Of a stretch of DNA of 64,000 bases, positions 48,334 through 57,691 are shown one piece after another. This stretch comes from Pseudomonas marincola (GTDB taxonomy: Bacteria; Pseudomonadota; Gammaproteobacteria; Pseudomonadales; Pseudomonadaceae): the NCBI RefSeq assembly GCF_900116605.1, contig NZ_FPBC01000002.1, forward strand, positions 1 to 64,000. The letters run 5' to 3'. Below the pieces are notes generated by a model. That model was not told the DNA's origin. It searched no databases and saw only the letters and a list, made by a program, of their open reading frames with translations. Position 1 is the first letter of the stretch; each line of letters starts with the position of its first letter. A program made the position numbers and the translations under genes.

Positions 48334-48914
48334 GTGGACGCCCCAAATCATTTTGCCCCGAGCAAGCCCTTGAGAGTGCCATGCAGGTCTTTTGGCAGCG
48401 TGGCTATGAAGCCACTTCCCTGCAAGACCTGCTTAGCGCGACCGGCTTGTCGAAAAGCAGTCTCTATCAAACCTACCCCAGCAAACTGGCCTGGTTTGAG
48501 GCTGCGTTCAGCCATTACTGCGGCCAACGCCAGCAAATGTTGCTGACGTTGCTGGAGGAGGCGGATTCGCCACTTGAGTACATCCGTAATCGTCTGCTCG
48601 GTGTGCTTGATGACGAAGGCCTTGATGGCGTCCCGCGTGGCTGCATGCTGGTTAATGTGGCCAATGAATTCTCGCTCAGCGAGCCACAGGTCTTGAGCCA
48701 GGTGCAAGCGGCCACCGAAGGCTTTTGTCAGGTATTCAGTGCTGCACTGGAGCGCGCTCAAGCCGCTGGCGAGTTGGCTCCGGGCGCCGACACCCGCGCC
48801 CTTGGGCGCTATTTGCAATGCGTGATGAGCGGTTTACGTACCCAAGTCAAGTCAGGGTTACCGGCCGCGAGCATCGAGTCCACCGTCGCAACGGTCATGA
48901 GCACCTTGCGCTAA
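48327..48914 (+). CDS. TetR/AcrR family transcription regulator
   Basis: A 195-residue repressor with an N-terminal helix-turn-helix (AMQVFWQRGYEATSLQDLLSATGLSKSSLYQTYPSK, about 15-50) and a ligand domain of the type with RGCMLVN and SGLRTQVKSG, as in regulators of reactive compound detoxification. The ATG at 48327 (MNRGRPKSF) is preferred. Palindromes overlap its start, so self-repression is likely. It is followed by two glutathione transferase genes. Confidence 0.87.
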   Translation: MNRGRPKSFCPEQALESAMQVFWQRGYEATSLQDLLSATGLSKSSLYQTYPSKLAWFEAAFSHYCGQRQQMLLTLLEEADSPLEYIRNRLLGVLDDEGLDGVPRGCMLVNVANEFSLSEPQVLSQVQAATEGFCQVFSAALERAQAAGELAPGADTRALGRYLQCVMSGLRTQVKSGLPAASIESTVATVMSTLR

Positions 48915-48944
48915 CACCACCTTGAACCATTACAGGGAACGATG

Positions 48945-49625
48945 ATGATTGAGTTATTTGAACTACGCGGTGCCAACCCCGAGCATTTGTTTTCACCGTA
49001 CTGCTGGCGAGTGAGATTGGCGCTGGCGCACAAGGACCTGCCTTTCACCAGCCAGCCGCTGCGCTTTACCGATAAACAGCCGATTGAGTTTTCCGGTCAG
49101 AAAGCGGTGCCGGTTATCCGTGACGGCGAAACCGCTGTGAACGACAGCATGGCAATTTTCAGCTACCTCGATGCGCAGTATCCGCAAAAGCCGCTGCTCG
49201 GTGATGCTGTTTCAGCCAACCGCGCACGTCTTCTGGAACGCCTGATTTTCGGTGCACTGCGCATGCCGTTGCTGAAGATTCTGGTGCCGCGCGTGTTCGC
49301 CTGCATCGACGAAGCCGACAAAGAATATTTCCGCACCAGCCGTGAAAAGGCCCTGGGTACAACACTCGAAGATTTTGCCGACCGCGAAGCTGGAATTGAC
49401 GCATTCGGCAAAGCCGCTGCACCGCTTGAAGGGTGGCTTAAAGACCAGCCGTATCTGGATGGGGAAGCGCCTGCGGGCACTGATTACCTGATTGCCGGCC
49501 TGTTCCTCTGGGCCTGGTGTTTGGGCGAGCAGCCGTGGGAGTCGGGCTCGGCTGTGGATGCCTGGTTCCAGCGCATCCTCAAGGATTACGAAGCTCAACA
49601 TGGCCCGGTTGTCCGCGCCGCCTGA
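48945..49625 (+). CDS. Glutathione S-transferase family protein
   Basis: A 226-residue protein with thioredoxin-like N-terminal domain (FSPYCWRVRLALAHKDL, with Ser/Cys in the active site, and GQKAVPVIRDG with the cis-Pro, then DSMAIFSYLD) and an all-helical C-terminal domain. The substrate is unknown. An ATG one codon upstream (48942) is possible, but spacing to AGGGA favours 48945. It lies 30 bases after the TetR gene and 17 before the second transferase. Confidence 0.85.
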   Translation: MIELFELRGANPEHLFSPYCWRVRLALAHKDLPFTSQPLRFTDKQPIEFSGQKAVPVIRDGETAVNDSMAIFSYLDAQYPQKPLLGDAVSANRARLLERLIFGALRMPLLKILVPRVFACIDEADKEYFRTSREKALGTTLEDFADREAGIDAFGKAAAPLEGWLKDQPYLDGEAPAGTDYLIAGLFLWAWCLGEQPWESGSAVDAWFQRILKDYEAQHGPVVRAA

Positions 49626-49642
49626 TACAACGGAGCCCTGCG

Positions 49643-50332
49643 ATGATCGACCTTTATTACTGGACGACGCCAAACGGCCACAAGGTGAGTATTTTCCTTG
49701 AGGAGGCAGGGCTCGACTATCGGGTATGCCCGATTCATATCGGTAAGGGCGAGCAGTTTGCGCCAGAGTTCTTGAAGATTGCCCCGAACAACCGCATCCC
49801 GGCGATTGTCGACCACCAGCCCGCTGATGGCGGCGAGCCGCTTGCGCTGTTCGAGTCGGGCGCGATCCTTGAGTACCTTGCCGATAAGTCGGGGCAGTTT
49901 CTGCCAACGGCTGTTCGTGCGCGGATGCAGGTGTTGCAATGGCTGCATTGGCAGATGGGCGGTTTAGGCCCCATGGCCGGGCAGAATCACCATTTCAATC
50001 GCTATGCGCCCGAGCCTGTGCCGTATGCCATTGAGCGCTACGTGAAGGAAACGGCGCGTTTATACGGCGTGCTGGATCGCCAGTTGGATGGCCGCGAGTA
50101 TGTTGCCGGTGATTATTCAATCGCCGACATGGCTATCTACCCGTGGGCGCGAGTCTGGGAAGGGCAGAAGCAGCGCATTGAAGACTTTCCGAACATGGCG
50201 CTTTGGCTTGAGCGCATGGCCGCACGCCCTGCGGTTCAACGCGCTTACGCGATGGCGCTGGAAGTTAATCCGGATGCGCAGGCGCTGCTCACTCCCGAGG
50301 CGCGCAAGTTACTGTTCGGGCAAGGCAGCTAA
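49643..50332 (+). CDS. yfcG: Nu-class glutathione transferase, YfcG-like
   Basis: A 229-residue protein of the bacterial Nu class, which reduces disulfides using two bound glutathiones. Marks are YYWTTPNGHKVSIFLEEAGL with the active Thr/Asn pair, NNRIPAIVDH, ESGAILEYLADKSG and GPMAGQNHHF. The start at 49643 is the family start; a longer frame upstream overlaps the preceding gene. A terminator follows. Confidence 0.9.
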   Translation: MIDLYYWTTPNGHKVSIFLEEAGLDYRVCPIHIGKGEQFAPEFLKIAPNNRIPAIVDHQPADGGEPLALFESGAILEYLADKSGQFLPTAVRARMQVLQWLHWQMGGLGPMAGQNHHFNRYAPEPVPYAIERYVKETARLYGVLDRQLDGREYVAGDYSIADMAIYPWARVWEGQKQRIEDFPNMALWLERMAARPAVQRAYAMALEVNPDAQALLTPEARKLLFGQGS

Positions 50333-50350
50333 GCCCTACGCGATACGATC

Positions 50351-50384
50351 AAGGCGTCGAGACACAGTGCTCGGCGCCTTTTTA
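50351..50384 (+). terminator. Intrinsic terminator after the GST pair
   Basis: AAGGCGTCGAG pairs with CTCGGCGCCTT (one GU pair) around an 8-base loop and is followed by TTTTT. Confidence 0.82.
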
Positions 50385-50520
50385 GTTTCTGGATTGGCGA
50401 AAATTCTTTCGATTCAGGTGATATCCCTGAAAAAGTCCGACTATTCAGGTTGGTACAGGCAGCGGGTTTTCTAGACTGAATGGATGGCAACCCGTTCTCC
50501 CTGACTGCCTGGAGGTGGCT

Positions 50521-51642
50521 ATGCGCATCGGCGTACCCAAAGAAATAAAAAACCATGAATACCGTGTCGGCCTCACGCCGCATTCGGTAGCCGAACTCAG
50601 TGCATTGGGCCATGAGGTTTTTATCGAAACCCGTGCCGGTGCCGAAATAGGTTTCAGCGACGAGGATTACATTGCGGCAGGCGCGCAAATATCCAGCAGC
50701 GCTCAGGTTGTGTTCGAGTCGGCCTCTTTGGTGGTTAAGGTCAAGGAACCGTTGGCCGCTGAGCGCGCCATGCTCCGGCCCGATCACACCCTGTTTACCT
50801 ATCTGCATCTGGCACCGGACCGGGCGCAAACCGATGACCTGATCGCCAGCGGCGCCACCTGCATTGCCTACGAAACGGTCACCGACAATCACGGACGGTT
50901 GCCCTTGCTGGCGCCGATGTCTGAGGTTGCCGGGCGCATGTCGATTCAGGCCGGTGCCAGTTGTCTGGAGAAAGCCAAAGGCGGGCGCGGCGTGTTGCTC
51001 GGTGGCGTGCCAGGCGTCGCGCCGGGCAAGGTGGTGATATTGGGCGGTGGAGTGGTTGGCAGTCATGCACTGGCTATGGCTGTCGGCCTCGGCGCTGATG
51101 TCACGGTGCTGGATAAGAGCGTCGATGCACTGCGCCGGCTGGATTCACTGTATGGCAATCGCATCACCACGCTCTACTCAACGCGCAGCGTGGTGCGCCA
51201 GCAAGTATTGGCAGCCGATCTGGTAATTGGCGGTGTGCTGATTCCTGGCGCCGCGGCGCCAAAACTGGTGACGGCGGAGATGGTCAGCAGCATGTTGCCA
51301 GGTTCGGTGTTGGTGGATGTGGCGATTGATCAGGGCGGCTGTGCCGAAACCTCCAAGGCCACCACCCACGACAAACCGACTTACGTGGTCGACGAGGTGG
51401 TGCACTATTGCGTCGCCAACATGCCAGGCGCTGTGGCGCGGACTTCAACGCTGGCGTTGAATAATGCAACGCTGCCATTTGTCATTGCCCTGGCCGAGAA
51501 GGGCACCCGCTCAGCGCTGGAGAGCGACGCCCATCTGTGCAACGGCCTGAACGTGGCCCGGGGCGTCATCACTTGCGACAGCGTTGCGCAGGCGCATGGC
51601 CTTGCCTATAAGTCGGCAACCAGTGTGCTGGAGCATCTTTGA
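50521..51642 (+). CDS. ald: Alanine dehydrogenase
   Basis: A 373-residue NAD-dependent enzyme interconverting alanine and pyruvate plus ammonia. It begins MRIGVPKEIKNHEYRVGLTP, has the substrate-binding KVKEP and HLAPD, and the NAD loop VVILGGGVVGSHA. A GGAGG ribosome site lies five bases before ATG 50521; an in-frame GTG two codons upstream overlaps it. No linked regulator is seen. Confidence 0.96.
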   Translation: MRIGVPKEIKNHEYRVGLTPHSVAELSALGHEVFIETRAGAEIGFSDEDYIAAGAQISSSAQVVFESASLVVKVKEPLAAERAMLRPDHTLFTYLHLAPDRAQTDDLIASGATCIAYETVTDNHGRLPLLAPMSEVAGRMSIQAGASCLEKAKGGRGVLLGGVPGVAPGKVVILGGGVVGSHALAMAVGLGADVTVLDKSVDALRRLDSLYGNRITTLYSTRSVVRQQVLAADLVIGGVLIPGAAAPKLVTAEMVSSMLPGSVLVDVAIDQGGCAETSKATTHDKPTYVVDEVVHYCVANMPGAVARTSTLALNNATLPFVIALAEKGTRSALESDAHLCNGLNVARGVITCDSVAQAHGLAYKSATSVLEHL

Positions 51643-51685
51643 TCTGTGGCTAAACTGAAGGTACGTCTTGCTCAGGGAGCTTTGT

Positions 51686-52345
51686 ATGCCGTGCCTCGGT
51701 CGCCAGCGCTTATGGGTTACTGCCATCGCCAGCAGCTGCTTGCTGCTGGCGCCTGCCGCTTGGGCGGTCAGCGCGCCAACGCCCGCGCAGGCAGCCGTGG
51801 CGTTCTATCCGGTGCAGTTACCCGAAGACCGCGACAATGATCTCACCCAGGTGCGCATGCACACCCAAGCGGCCAGCGGTGTTGTGGTCGAGCTATTCGG
51901 GCAGATTGTCGATGCGCAAGGCGAGCCAGTTGCGGGCGCTCAGGTCGAAATCTGGCAGGCCGATGCCGGCGGCCATTACTTCAATGAGCATCATGGCCGT
52001 GATGAAAATTTTCAGGGCTACGGGCAGGCCACTACCGACAGCAACGGCCAATACAGTTTTGTCACCGTGCGCCCCGGTGCTGTCGGCACGCGTGCGCCGC
52101 ACATTAATATCGCCGTGAGTGTGGCCGGCAAGCCACGTTTCGTGACGCAATGCTATATCCGCGGTGAACGGCACAATGCCCGCGACCCGCAACTCAATGC
52201 ACTGAGCAATCCTGCCCGGCGTGAACAATTGATCGTGCCTTTCGTGCCGGTCGCGGGCGCCAAAGTTGAGAAACAAGTCGCCAGGTTCGATATCGTGCTT
52301 GGCCTCAATGCGCCGCCAACCGCGCTGGCTGCGCATCGATCCTAG
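51686..52345 (+). CDS. Secreted intradiol ring-cleavage dioxygenase-like protein, iron site altered
   Basis: A 219-residue exported protein with a signal peptide (LWVTAIASSCLLLAPAAWA) and an intradiol dioxygenase beta fold: LFGQIVDAQGEPVAGAQVEIWQAD, TTDSNGQYSF and RAPHINIAV. True family members bind Fe3+ with two Tyr and two His. By my alignment Tyr98 and His139 are kept, but the second Tyr is Val133 and the second His is Asn141. It may have a different metal site or a non-catalytic binding role. The ATG follows AGGGAG. Confidence 0.75.
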   Translation: MPCLGRQRLWVTAIASSCLLLAPAAWAVSAPTPAQAAVAFYPVQLPEDRDNDLTQVRMHTQAASGVVVELFGQIVDAQGEPVAGAQVEIWQADAGGHYFNEHHGRDENFQGYGQATTDSNGQYSFVTVRPGAVGTRAPHINIAVSVAGKPRFVTQCYIRGERHNARDPQLNALSNPARREQLIVPFVPVAGAKVEKQVARFDIVLGLNAPPTALAAHRS

Positions 52346-52363
52346 CTCAAGCGGTGCTTTGAG

Positions 52364-54211
52364 CTATAGCGGCCAAACCCACAGCAGCATGGGTATGCTG
52401 ATCAGCCCCACGAGTATTTCCATTGGCAAACCCAGCCGCCAGTAGTCGCCAAAGCGAAAGCCGCCGGGGCTGAGAATCAGCGTGTTGTTCTGGTGGCCAA
52501 TCGGCGTCAGGAATGAGCATGAAGCACCAATCGCTACCGCCATCAGCATCGAGTCCGGATTTACCCCCAACTGATTGGCCGCACTCAGGGCAATCTGGCA
52601 CATCACCGCCGCAGTAGCCGCGTTGTTCATGAAGTCCGAGAGCGTCATGCTGATCACCAGAATCAGTGCCAGCACTGCAATCGGTTGGCCCCGGGCGACC
52701 GTTTCCATCAACTCTCTGGCGATCAGGTCGGCCGCACCCGTTTCGGACATGGCGCCTGCGACCGGAATCATCGCGCCCAGCAACACAATCACTGGCCAGT
52801 CGATCGCGGTATACAGCGAGCGCAGCGGAATGACCCGCATCACCATGTAAACCAGCACGCCAAGCGCGAATGCCACGGCTGCAGAAAGCAGGCCGAATGC
52901 CGCCGCAATAATCGACAACAGCATGACGCAAAGCGCCAGTGTGGCCTTGCCGGGGTCGGGAATGCTGATCGCGCGATCGGCCAGCGGTACGCAGGAGTAT
53001 TCACTGGCGAACTCGGCGGCGTCCTCTGCCAGGCCTTGAATCAACAGCACGTCACCACTTTGAATCAGGGTTGAACGCAACCGTTTGACCGAACGATGGC
53101 TCTCTCTGGAGATCGCCAGCAGGTTAAGTGAGTGACGGCTGCGCAGGTGAATGCTTTGTGCCGAGCGGCCGATCAGGGTTGAGTCGGGGCGAACCAGCAT
53201 TTCGAGCATGCTGCTCTCATCTCCGTTGCTGTCTTTCTTCTCGCTTTCGTCTTTCTCGGTTTTTTTCGGCTCGGTCTTATTGGCTTTCTCGTCTTCTTCA
53301 GCCTTGGCCTTTGCCTCGGCTTCGATCTTGGCTTCCAGCCCCAAGCCGAGATTGTTCAGCACCGAGCCAAGGGCCTCGGGATCTGCCTCGATTACCAGAA
53401 CGTCATCGGCTTGCAGGATGCGCCGGGGGTTGGGCGCGGACAGGCGCAAGGCGTTGCGCACCATGGCGACCACCTGTGCATCGGCTTCCTCAAGCAACTG
53501 TTCTATTTCGCGCAGGGTTTTGCCATCGGCTTTGCCGCCTTCCTTGACCCGCGCTTCAGTGAGGTAGGTGCCGGTGTCGAAACTGGCGGCGTTGCCGACC
53601 TGACGTTTCGGCACCAGTCGCCAGCCGATCAGGGCGATGAACAGCACGCCGCTGAGCGCCACGGTGACCCCAACCGGGCTGAAGTCGAACATGGCAAAGT
53701 GGCCGGCATCGGTCTTGGCGCGGAAGCTTGAAACAATCAGGTTGGGCGGCGTACCGATCAACGTGGTCATGCCGCCGAGAATGGTGCCGAAGGCCAGCGG
53801 CATGAGGATGCGTCCGGGCGGCAGGTCTTGCTTCTTGGCGATTTGCAGCGCAATGGGCATGAGTAACGCCAGCGCACCGACGTTGTTCATGAACGCCGAG
53901 AGCAGCGCACCAAGCGCCGTGAGTGAGGCGATGGCCATCACCGGGCCGAGATTTTTCGGCAGCACGCGCTGCGCCAGAGCATCAATGGCGCCGGTTGTTT
54001 GCAGGCCGTAGCTGAGCACCAACACGCAGGCTACGGTAATCACGGCCGGATGGCCAAAGCCTGCGAACGCATCCTGTTCAGGGACCAGGCCGGTGATTAC
54101 GCAGGCGAGCAAGGAGGCGAGTGCGACAATGTCATGTCGCCAGCGGCCCCATATAAACAATCCGATTGTGGCCGCCAATATGGCGAAAATCAGGCCTTGG
54201 TCTTGGGTCAT
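52364..54211 (-). CDS. SLC13-family anion permease with TrkA-C domains
   Basis: A 615-residue inner-membrane transporter of the divalent anion/sodium symporter type. About 11-12 spans are split by a central cytoplasmic part (about 200-400) with two TrkA-C (RCK-C) domains joined by a highly charged Lys/Glu-rich linker. Paired SMTLSDFMNNAATAA and LLSAFMNNVGALALLMP motifs are the family's substrate-binding turns. The substrate (dicarboxylate, sulfate or other) cannot be fixed. Confidence 0.85.
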   Translation of the reverse strand: MTQDQGLIFAILAATIGLFIWGRWRHDIVALASLLACVITGLVPEQDAFAGFGHPAVITVACVLVLSYGLQTTGAIDALAQRVLPKNLGPVMAIASLTALGALLSAFMNNVGALALLMPIALQIAKKQDLPPGRILMPLAFGTILGGMTTLIGTPPNLIVSSFRAKTDAGHFAMFDFSPVGVTVALSGVLFIALIGWRLVPKRQVGNAASFDTGTYLTEARVKEGGKADGKTLREIEQLLEEADAQVVAMVRNALRLSAPNPRRILQADDVLVIEADPEALGSVLNNLGLGLEAKIEAEAKAKAEEDEKANKTEPKKTEKDESEKKDSNGDESSMLEMLVRPDSTLIGRSAQSIHLRSRHSLNLLAISRESHRSVKRLRSTLIQSGDVLLIQGLAEDAAEFASEYSCVPLADRAISIPDPGKATLALCVMLLSIIAAAFGLLSAAVAFALGVLVYMVMRVIPLRSLYTAIDWPVIVLLGAMIPVAGAMSETGAADLIARELMETVARGQPIAVLALILVISMTLSDFMNNAATAAVMCQIALSAANQLGVNPDSMLMAVAIGASCSFLTPIGHQNNTLILSPGGFRFGDYWRLGLPMEILVGLISIPMLLWVWPL

Positions 54212-54308
54212 TCAGGTTGCTTTCCTTGTCTGAGGAAACATCATTGATGCAAACACAGTAGTCCTACTGCTTAAGTAACCTAAATGTGTGAGTTGGTTCC
54301 GAGACGCC

Positions 54309-55493
54309 TCACGCGTATTGCGCAGCGGCGTATCCGGAAGCCCAGGCCCATTGGAAATTGAAACCGCCAAGATGGCCGGTAACATCCAGCACTTCACCGA
54401 TGAAATACAACCCCGGAGACTTCAGTGACTCCATGGTTTTTGACGAGACTTCGTGGCTATCAACCCCGCCCAGCGTCACTTCGGCGGTGCGATAGCCTTC
54501 CGTGCCTGCAGGCACCAGTTGCCAGTCCGAGAACTTGTTGGCGATCTGTTTCAGCTCGGCAGGCGTGTACTGCTTCATGGGTTTGTTGCTGAACCAGTTG
54601 TCTGCCAGCAGGGTGACCATTTTCTTGGTCAGCAATTCGCTGAGCAGGGTTTTCAATTCGCTGTTGGGGCGTTCCTGCTGCTGGGTGGCCAGCCATTCGG
54701 GCAGGTCAATGTGCGGCAGCAGGTCGATGTGTACGGTATCGCCCGGCTGCCAGAACGATGAAATCTGCAAAATCGCCGGGCCACTCAGGCCGCGGTGAGT
54801 AAACAGGATGTTCTCGCGGAACGTGGTGCCGTTGCAGCTCACCAGACAATCTTCAACCGAGGTGCCGGATAACTCCGTGCACAGGGTTTTCAGCTGCGGG
54901 TCGGTAATCGTGAACGGCACCAGACCGGCGCGGGTCGGCAGTATGCTGTGGCCGAACTGGCGGGCCACCTGATAACCGAAGCCGGTGGCGCCCAGTGTTG
55001 GAATCGACAGGCCGCCCGTGGCAATCACCAGTGACTCGCAACTGACCTTGCCAGCGCTGGTTTGCAATGTGTAGCCCGCGTCGGTTTTGTCGATTTGTTC
55101 GACCGAGGTTTCCAGACGCAGGTCCACGCCAGCTTCATCGCACTCGGCGAGGAGCATGGCGAGAATGTCACTCGACTTGTTGTCGCAAAACAGCTGGCCG
55201 AGTTTTTTCTCGTGATACGGCACGCCGTGCTTGCCGACCAAACCGATGAAATCCCACTGGGTATAACGCGCCAGAGCAGATTTGCAGAAGTGCGGGTTAG
55301 TGGAGAGAAAGTTTTCCGGCTCGCAATACATGTTGGTGAAGTTGCAGCGCCCGCCGCCGGACATGAGGATCTTCTTGCCGGCCTTGTTGGCGTGATCCAG
55401 CAGCAGCACGCTGCGGCCACGGCCAGCGGCTGTCAGGGCGCACATTAAACCGGCAGCACCGGCACCGATGATCACGACATTTGCAGCGAGCAC
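54309..55493 (-). CDS. HI0933-like flavoprotein (YhiN type)
   Basis: A 394-residue FAD-binding oxidoreductase of unknown substrate. It has the Rossmann GIGxGAAG-type motif (VVIIGAGAAGLMCAL), the KKILMSGGGRCNFTN segment, VIATGGLSIPTLGATGFGY and the C-terminal GEVLDVTGHLGGFNFQWAWASG. I take the GTG at 55493, eight bases after GAGG; the upstream in-frame extension has no family match. Confidence 0.87.
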   Translation of the reverse strand: MLAANVVIIGAGAAGLMCALTAAGRGRSVLLLDHANKAGKKILMSGGGRCNFTNMYCEPENFLSTNPHFCKSALARYTQWDFIGLVGKHGVPYHEKKLGQLFCDNKSSDILAMLLAECDEAGVDLRLETSVEQIDKTDAGYTLQTSAGKVSCESLVIATGGLSIPTLGATGFGYQVARQFGHSILPTRAGLVPFTITDPQLKTLCTELSGTSVEDCLVSCNGTTFRENILFTHRGLSGPAILQISSFWQPGDTVHIDLLPHIDLPEWLATQQQERPNSELKTLLSELLTKKMVTLLADNWFSNKPMKQYTPAELKQIANKFSDWQLVPAGTEGYRTAEVTLGGVDSHEVSSKTMESLKSPGLYFIGEVLDVTGHLGGFNFQWAWASGYAAAQYA

Positions 55494-55617
55494 AGCATTT
55501 CCCTCAACACGACGCAGCGCCGAATCGCCGGCGCACAAGCGCGCAGTTTACCCGAAGGTTAGGTAATCCTCTGCAAAACTGCTGCGCGCTGTGTGTGCGC
55601 AGTCGCGATTGCGATTA

Positions 55618-56070
55618 TCAGGATGCAGTGGCTTCAGCGGCGATGCCCTGCAGGGCTTTCTCCAGTTTGGGAATCACGGCGCAATCGCCCGCATCATGGC
55701 GCTTGCCGATATAGGCCGGGTCGTTGTAACCCACCCAAACCTGGTTTGCCTCATCCTCCCAGACCAGCATTTTCAGCGGCAGATCGATCCCGCTGGTTTG
55801 CGCGCACTGCATCAGCGGCGTACCGCCCTTGGGGTTGCCGAATATCAACAGGCGGGTTGGCCGCAAGGTTTGCCCGATGCTTTTTGCGCCGGCGCTGTGG
55901 TCGATATTGGCGAACACTTTCAGCTCGCGCTTGGCGAGTGATTGCTCGATGCGTTGCAGGGTCTCGTCGACACTGTGCGGGCTTTTCAGGGCCGTCAGGC
56001 CGTCTGCGGCGTAGCTCACGGAAGCGAGCGCCAACAGTGCAACAGTTGAGAGGTTTTTAATCAGATTCAC
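55618..56070 (-). CDS. DUF302 domain protein
   Basis: A 150-residue exported protein with a signal peptide (LSTVALLALASVSYA) and a single DUF302 domain: SVDETLQRIEQSLAKRELKVFANIDHSAGA, RPTRLLIFGNPKGGTPLM and GIDLPLKMLVWED. The family's role is unknown. The start is GTG at 56070, following GGAG. Confidence 0.85.
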   Translation of the reverse strand: MNLIKNLSTVALLALASVSYAADGLTALKSPHSVDETLQRIEQSLAKRELKVFANIDHSAGAKSIGQTLRPTRLLIFGNPKGGTPLMQCAQTSGIDLPLKMLVWEDEANQVWVGYNDPAYIGKRHDAGDCAVIPKLEKALQGIAAEATAS

Positions 56071-56181
56071 GTTTGGCTCCTAAGGTTGATATGGCAAGGC
56101 CATTAGCTTAGTAGAGCCGTAAAGCGGCCGATTGTTTCAGCGCATAGGCTGGATGAAACAATCGGCCGGCGCGGTCAGCAC

Positions 56182-57561
56182 TTACAGGGCGCGAACGCGC
56201 AACGTGCGGCCTTTGATCTTGCCGCTGTTGAGGCGGCTGAGCGCTTGCTTGGCAGCGCTGCGCTCGACCGCGACATAGGCCTGGAAGTCGAAGATCGCAA
56301 TCTTGCCGACGGCCGAGCCGGGAATTCCGGCATCGCCAGTCAGGGCGCCGAGAATGTCACCGGGGCGCAGTTTGTCTTTGCGCCCGGCGCCAATGCACAG
56401 GGTGATCATCGGCGGCTGCAGCGGTTCGCCTGCCATCGGCTTGAGGCTGCTCAGCGGATGCCAGGTCAACGCACCTTGCTGGAGTTTTTCCACTGCCTGA
56501 GCGCGATGCGCTTCTGGCGGCGCTACCAGGCTGACGGCAACCCCTTTGGCGCCCGCACGACCGGTACGGCCCACGCGGTGAATGTGGGTTTCCGAGTCAC
56601 GCGCCAGCTCGACGTTGATCACCATGTCGAGTGCGTCGATATCCAGACCTCGCGCCGCCACATCGGTGGCCACCAGAACCGACAGGCTGCGGTTGGCAAA
56701 CATCGCCAGAATCTGGTCGCGGTCTTTCTGCTCAAGGTCGCCGTTCAACGCACCGGCAGAAATGCCGTTGGCGGTCAGGTGCTCGACCACTTCCTGACAC
56801 TGCTGCTTGGTGAAACAGAACGCCACCGCAGACTCCGGGCGAGCGCTGGCAAGCACTTTGACCACGGCGTCCATGCGCTCTTCCGGGGAGATCTCGTAGA
56901 AACGCTGCTCGATTTGCGTGTCGTCGTGCATGGCCTCGGCTTTAACCCGCTGCGGGTCGCGCATGAACGATGCCGAGAGCTGCTTGATACTGCTCGGGTA
57001 GGTGGCTGAGAACAGCAACGTCTGACGGCGGTCCGGGGTGTGGCTGATGATTTCGGCGATGCTGTCGTAAAAGCCCATGTCGAGCATGCGGTCGGCTTCG
57101 TCGAGAACCAGAGTATTCAGACCGTCGAGTTTCAGCGTGCCTTTGGCCAAGTGCTGCTGGATGCGCCCCGGCGTGCCGACGATAATCTGCGCGCCGTGCT
57201 CCAGCGAGCCGATCTGCGGGCCAAAGGGCACGCCGCCGCAAAGGGTCAGCACCTTGATGTTGTCGGCACTGCGCGCCAGCCGGCGGATTTCCTTGGCAAC
57301 CTGATCGGCCAATTCGCGGGTCGGGCACATGACCAGTGCCTGACAGCCGAAAAAGCGCGGGTTGAGCGGGTTGAGCAGGCCAATACCAAAGGCGGCCGTT
57401 TTACCACTGCCGGTCTTGGCCTGAGCGATCAGGTCCATACCCTTGAGGATCACCGGCAGGCTTTGCGCCTGAATCGGGGTCATTTCGGCGTAGCCGAGGG
57501 ATTCAAGGTTGGCCAGCATGGCATCAGACAGCGGCAGTGAAGAAAAAGCGGTGTTAGTCAC
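56182..57561 (-). CDS. dbpA: ATP-dependent RNA helicase DbpA
   Basis: A 459-residue DEAD-box helicase acting in 50S ribosome assembly. It has the Q motif (PIQAQSLPV), Walker A AQAKTGSGKT, DEAD (VLDEADRML), SAT, and HRVGRTGRAG in the helicase core, then the DbpA RNA-binding domain (about 385-459) that recognises 23S rRNA hairpin 92. The start is GTG at 57561, giving MTNTAFSSLPL; an upstream extension is rejected. Confidence 0.94.
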   Translation of the reverse strand: MTNTAFSSLPLSDAMLANLESLGYAEMTPIQAQSLPVILKGMDLIAQAKTGSGKTAAFGIGLLNPLNPRFFGCQALVMCPTRELADQVAKEIRRLARSADNIKVLTLCGGVPFGPQIGSLEHGAQIIVGTPGRIQQHLAKGTLKLDGLNTLVLDEADRMLDMGFYDSIAEIISHTPDRRQTLLFSATYPSSIKQLSASFMRDPQRVKAEAMHDDTQIEQRFYEISPEERMDAVVKVLASARPESAVAFCFTKQQCQEVVEHLTANGISAGALNGDLEQKDRDQILAMFANRSLSVLVATDVAARGLDIDALDMVINVELARDSETHIHRVGRTGRAGAKGVAVSLVAPPEAHRAQAVEKLQQGALTWHPLSSLKPMAGEPLQPPMITLCIGAGRKDKLRPGDILGALTGDAGIPGSAVGKIAIFDFQAYVAVERSAAKQALSRLNSGKIKGRTLRVRAL

Positions 57562-57691
57562 GGTAAAGACCTGCAGAACGGAATGGCGCGCAGTGTAGCA
57601 GGTGGCGCGGCGTAACTTGCGCCAACCTGTGGGGTAATGGGCGCCTTTGATCGCTAAAAGTGGCCGCAATCCGACAGCGCCTCGCCGTCGC

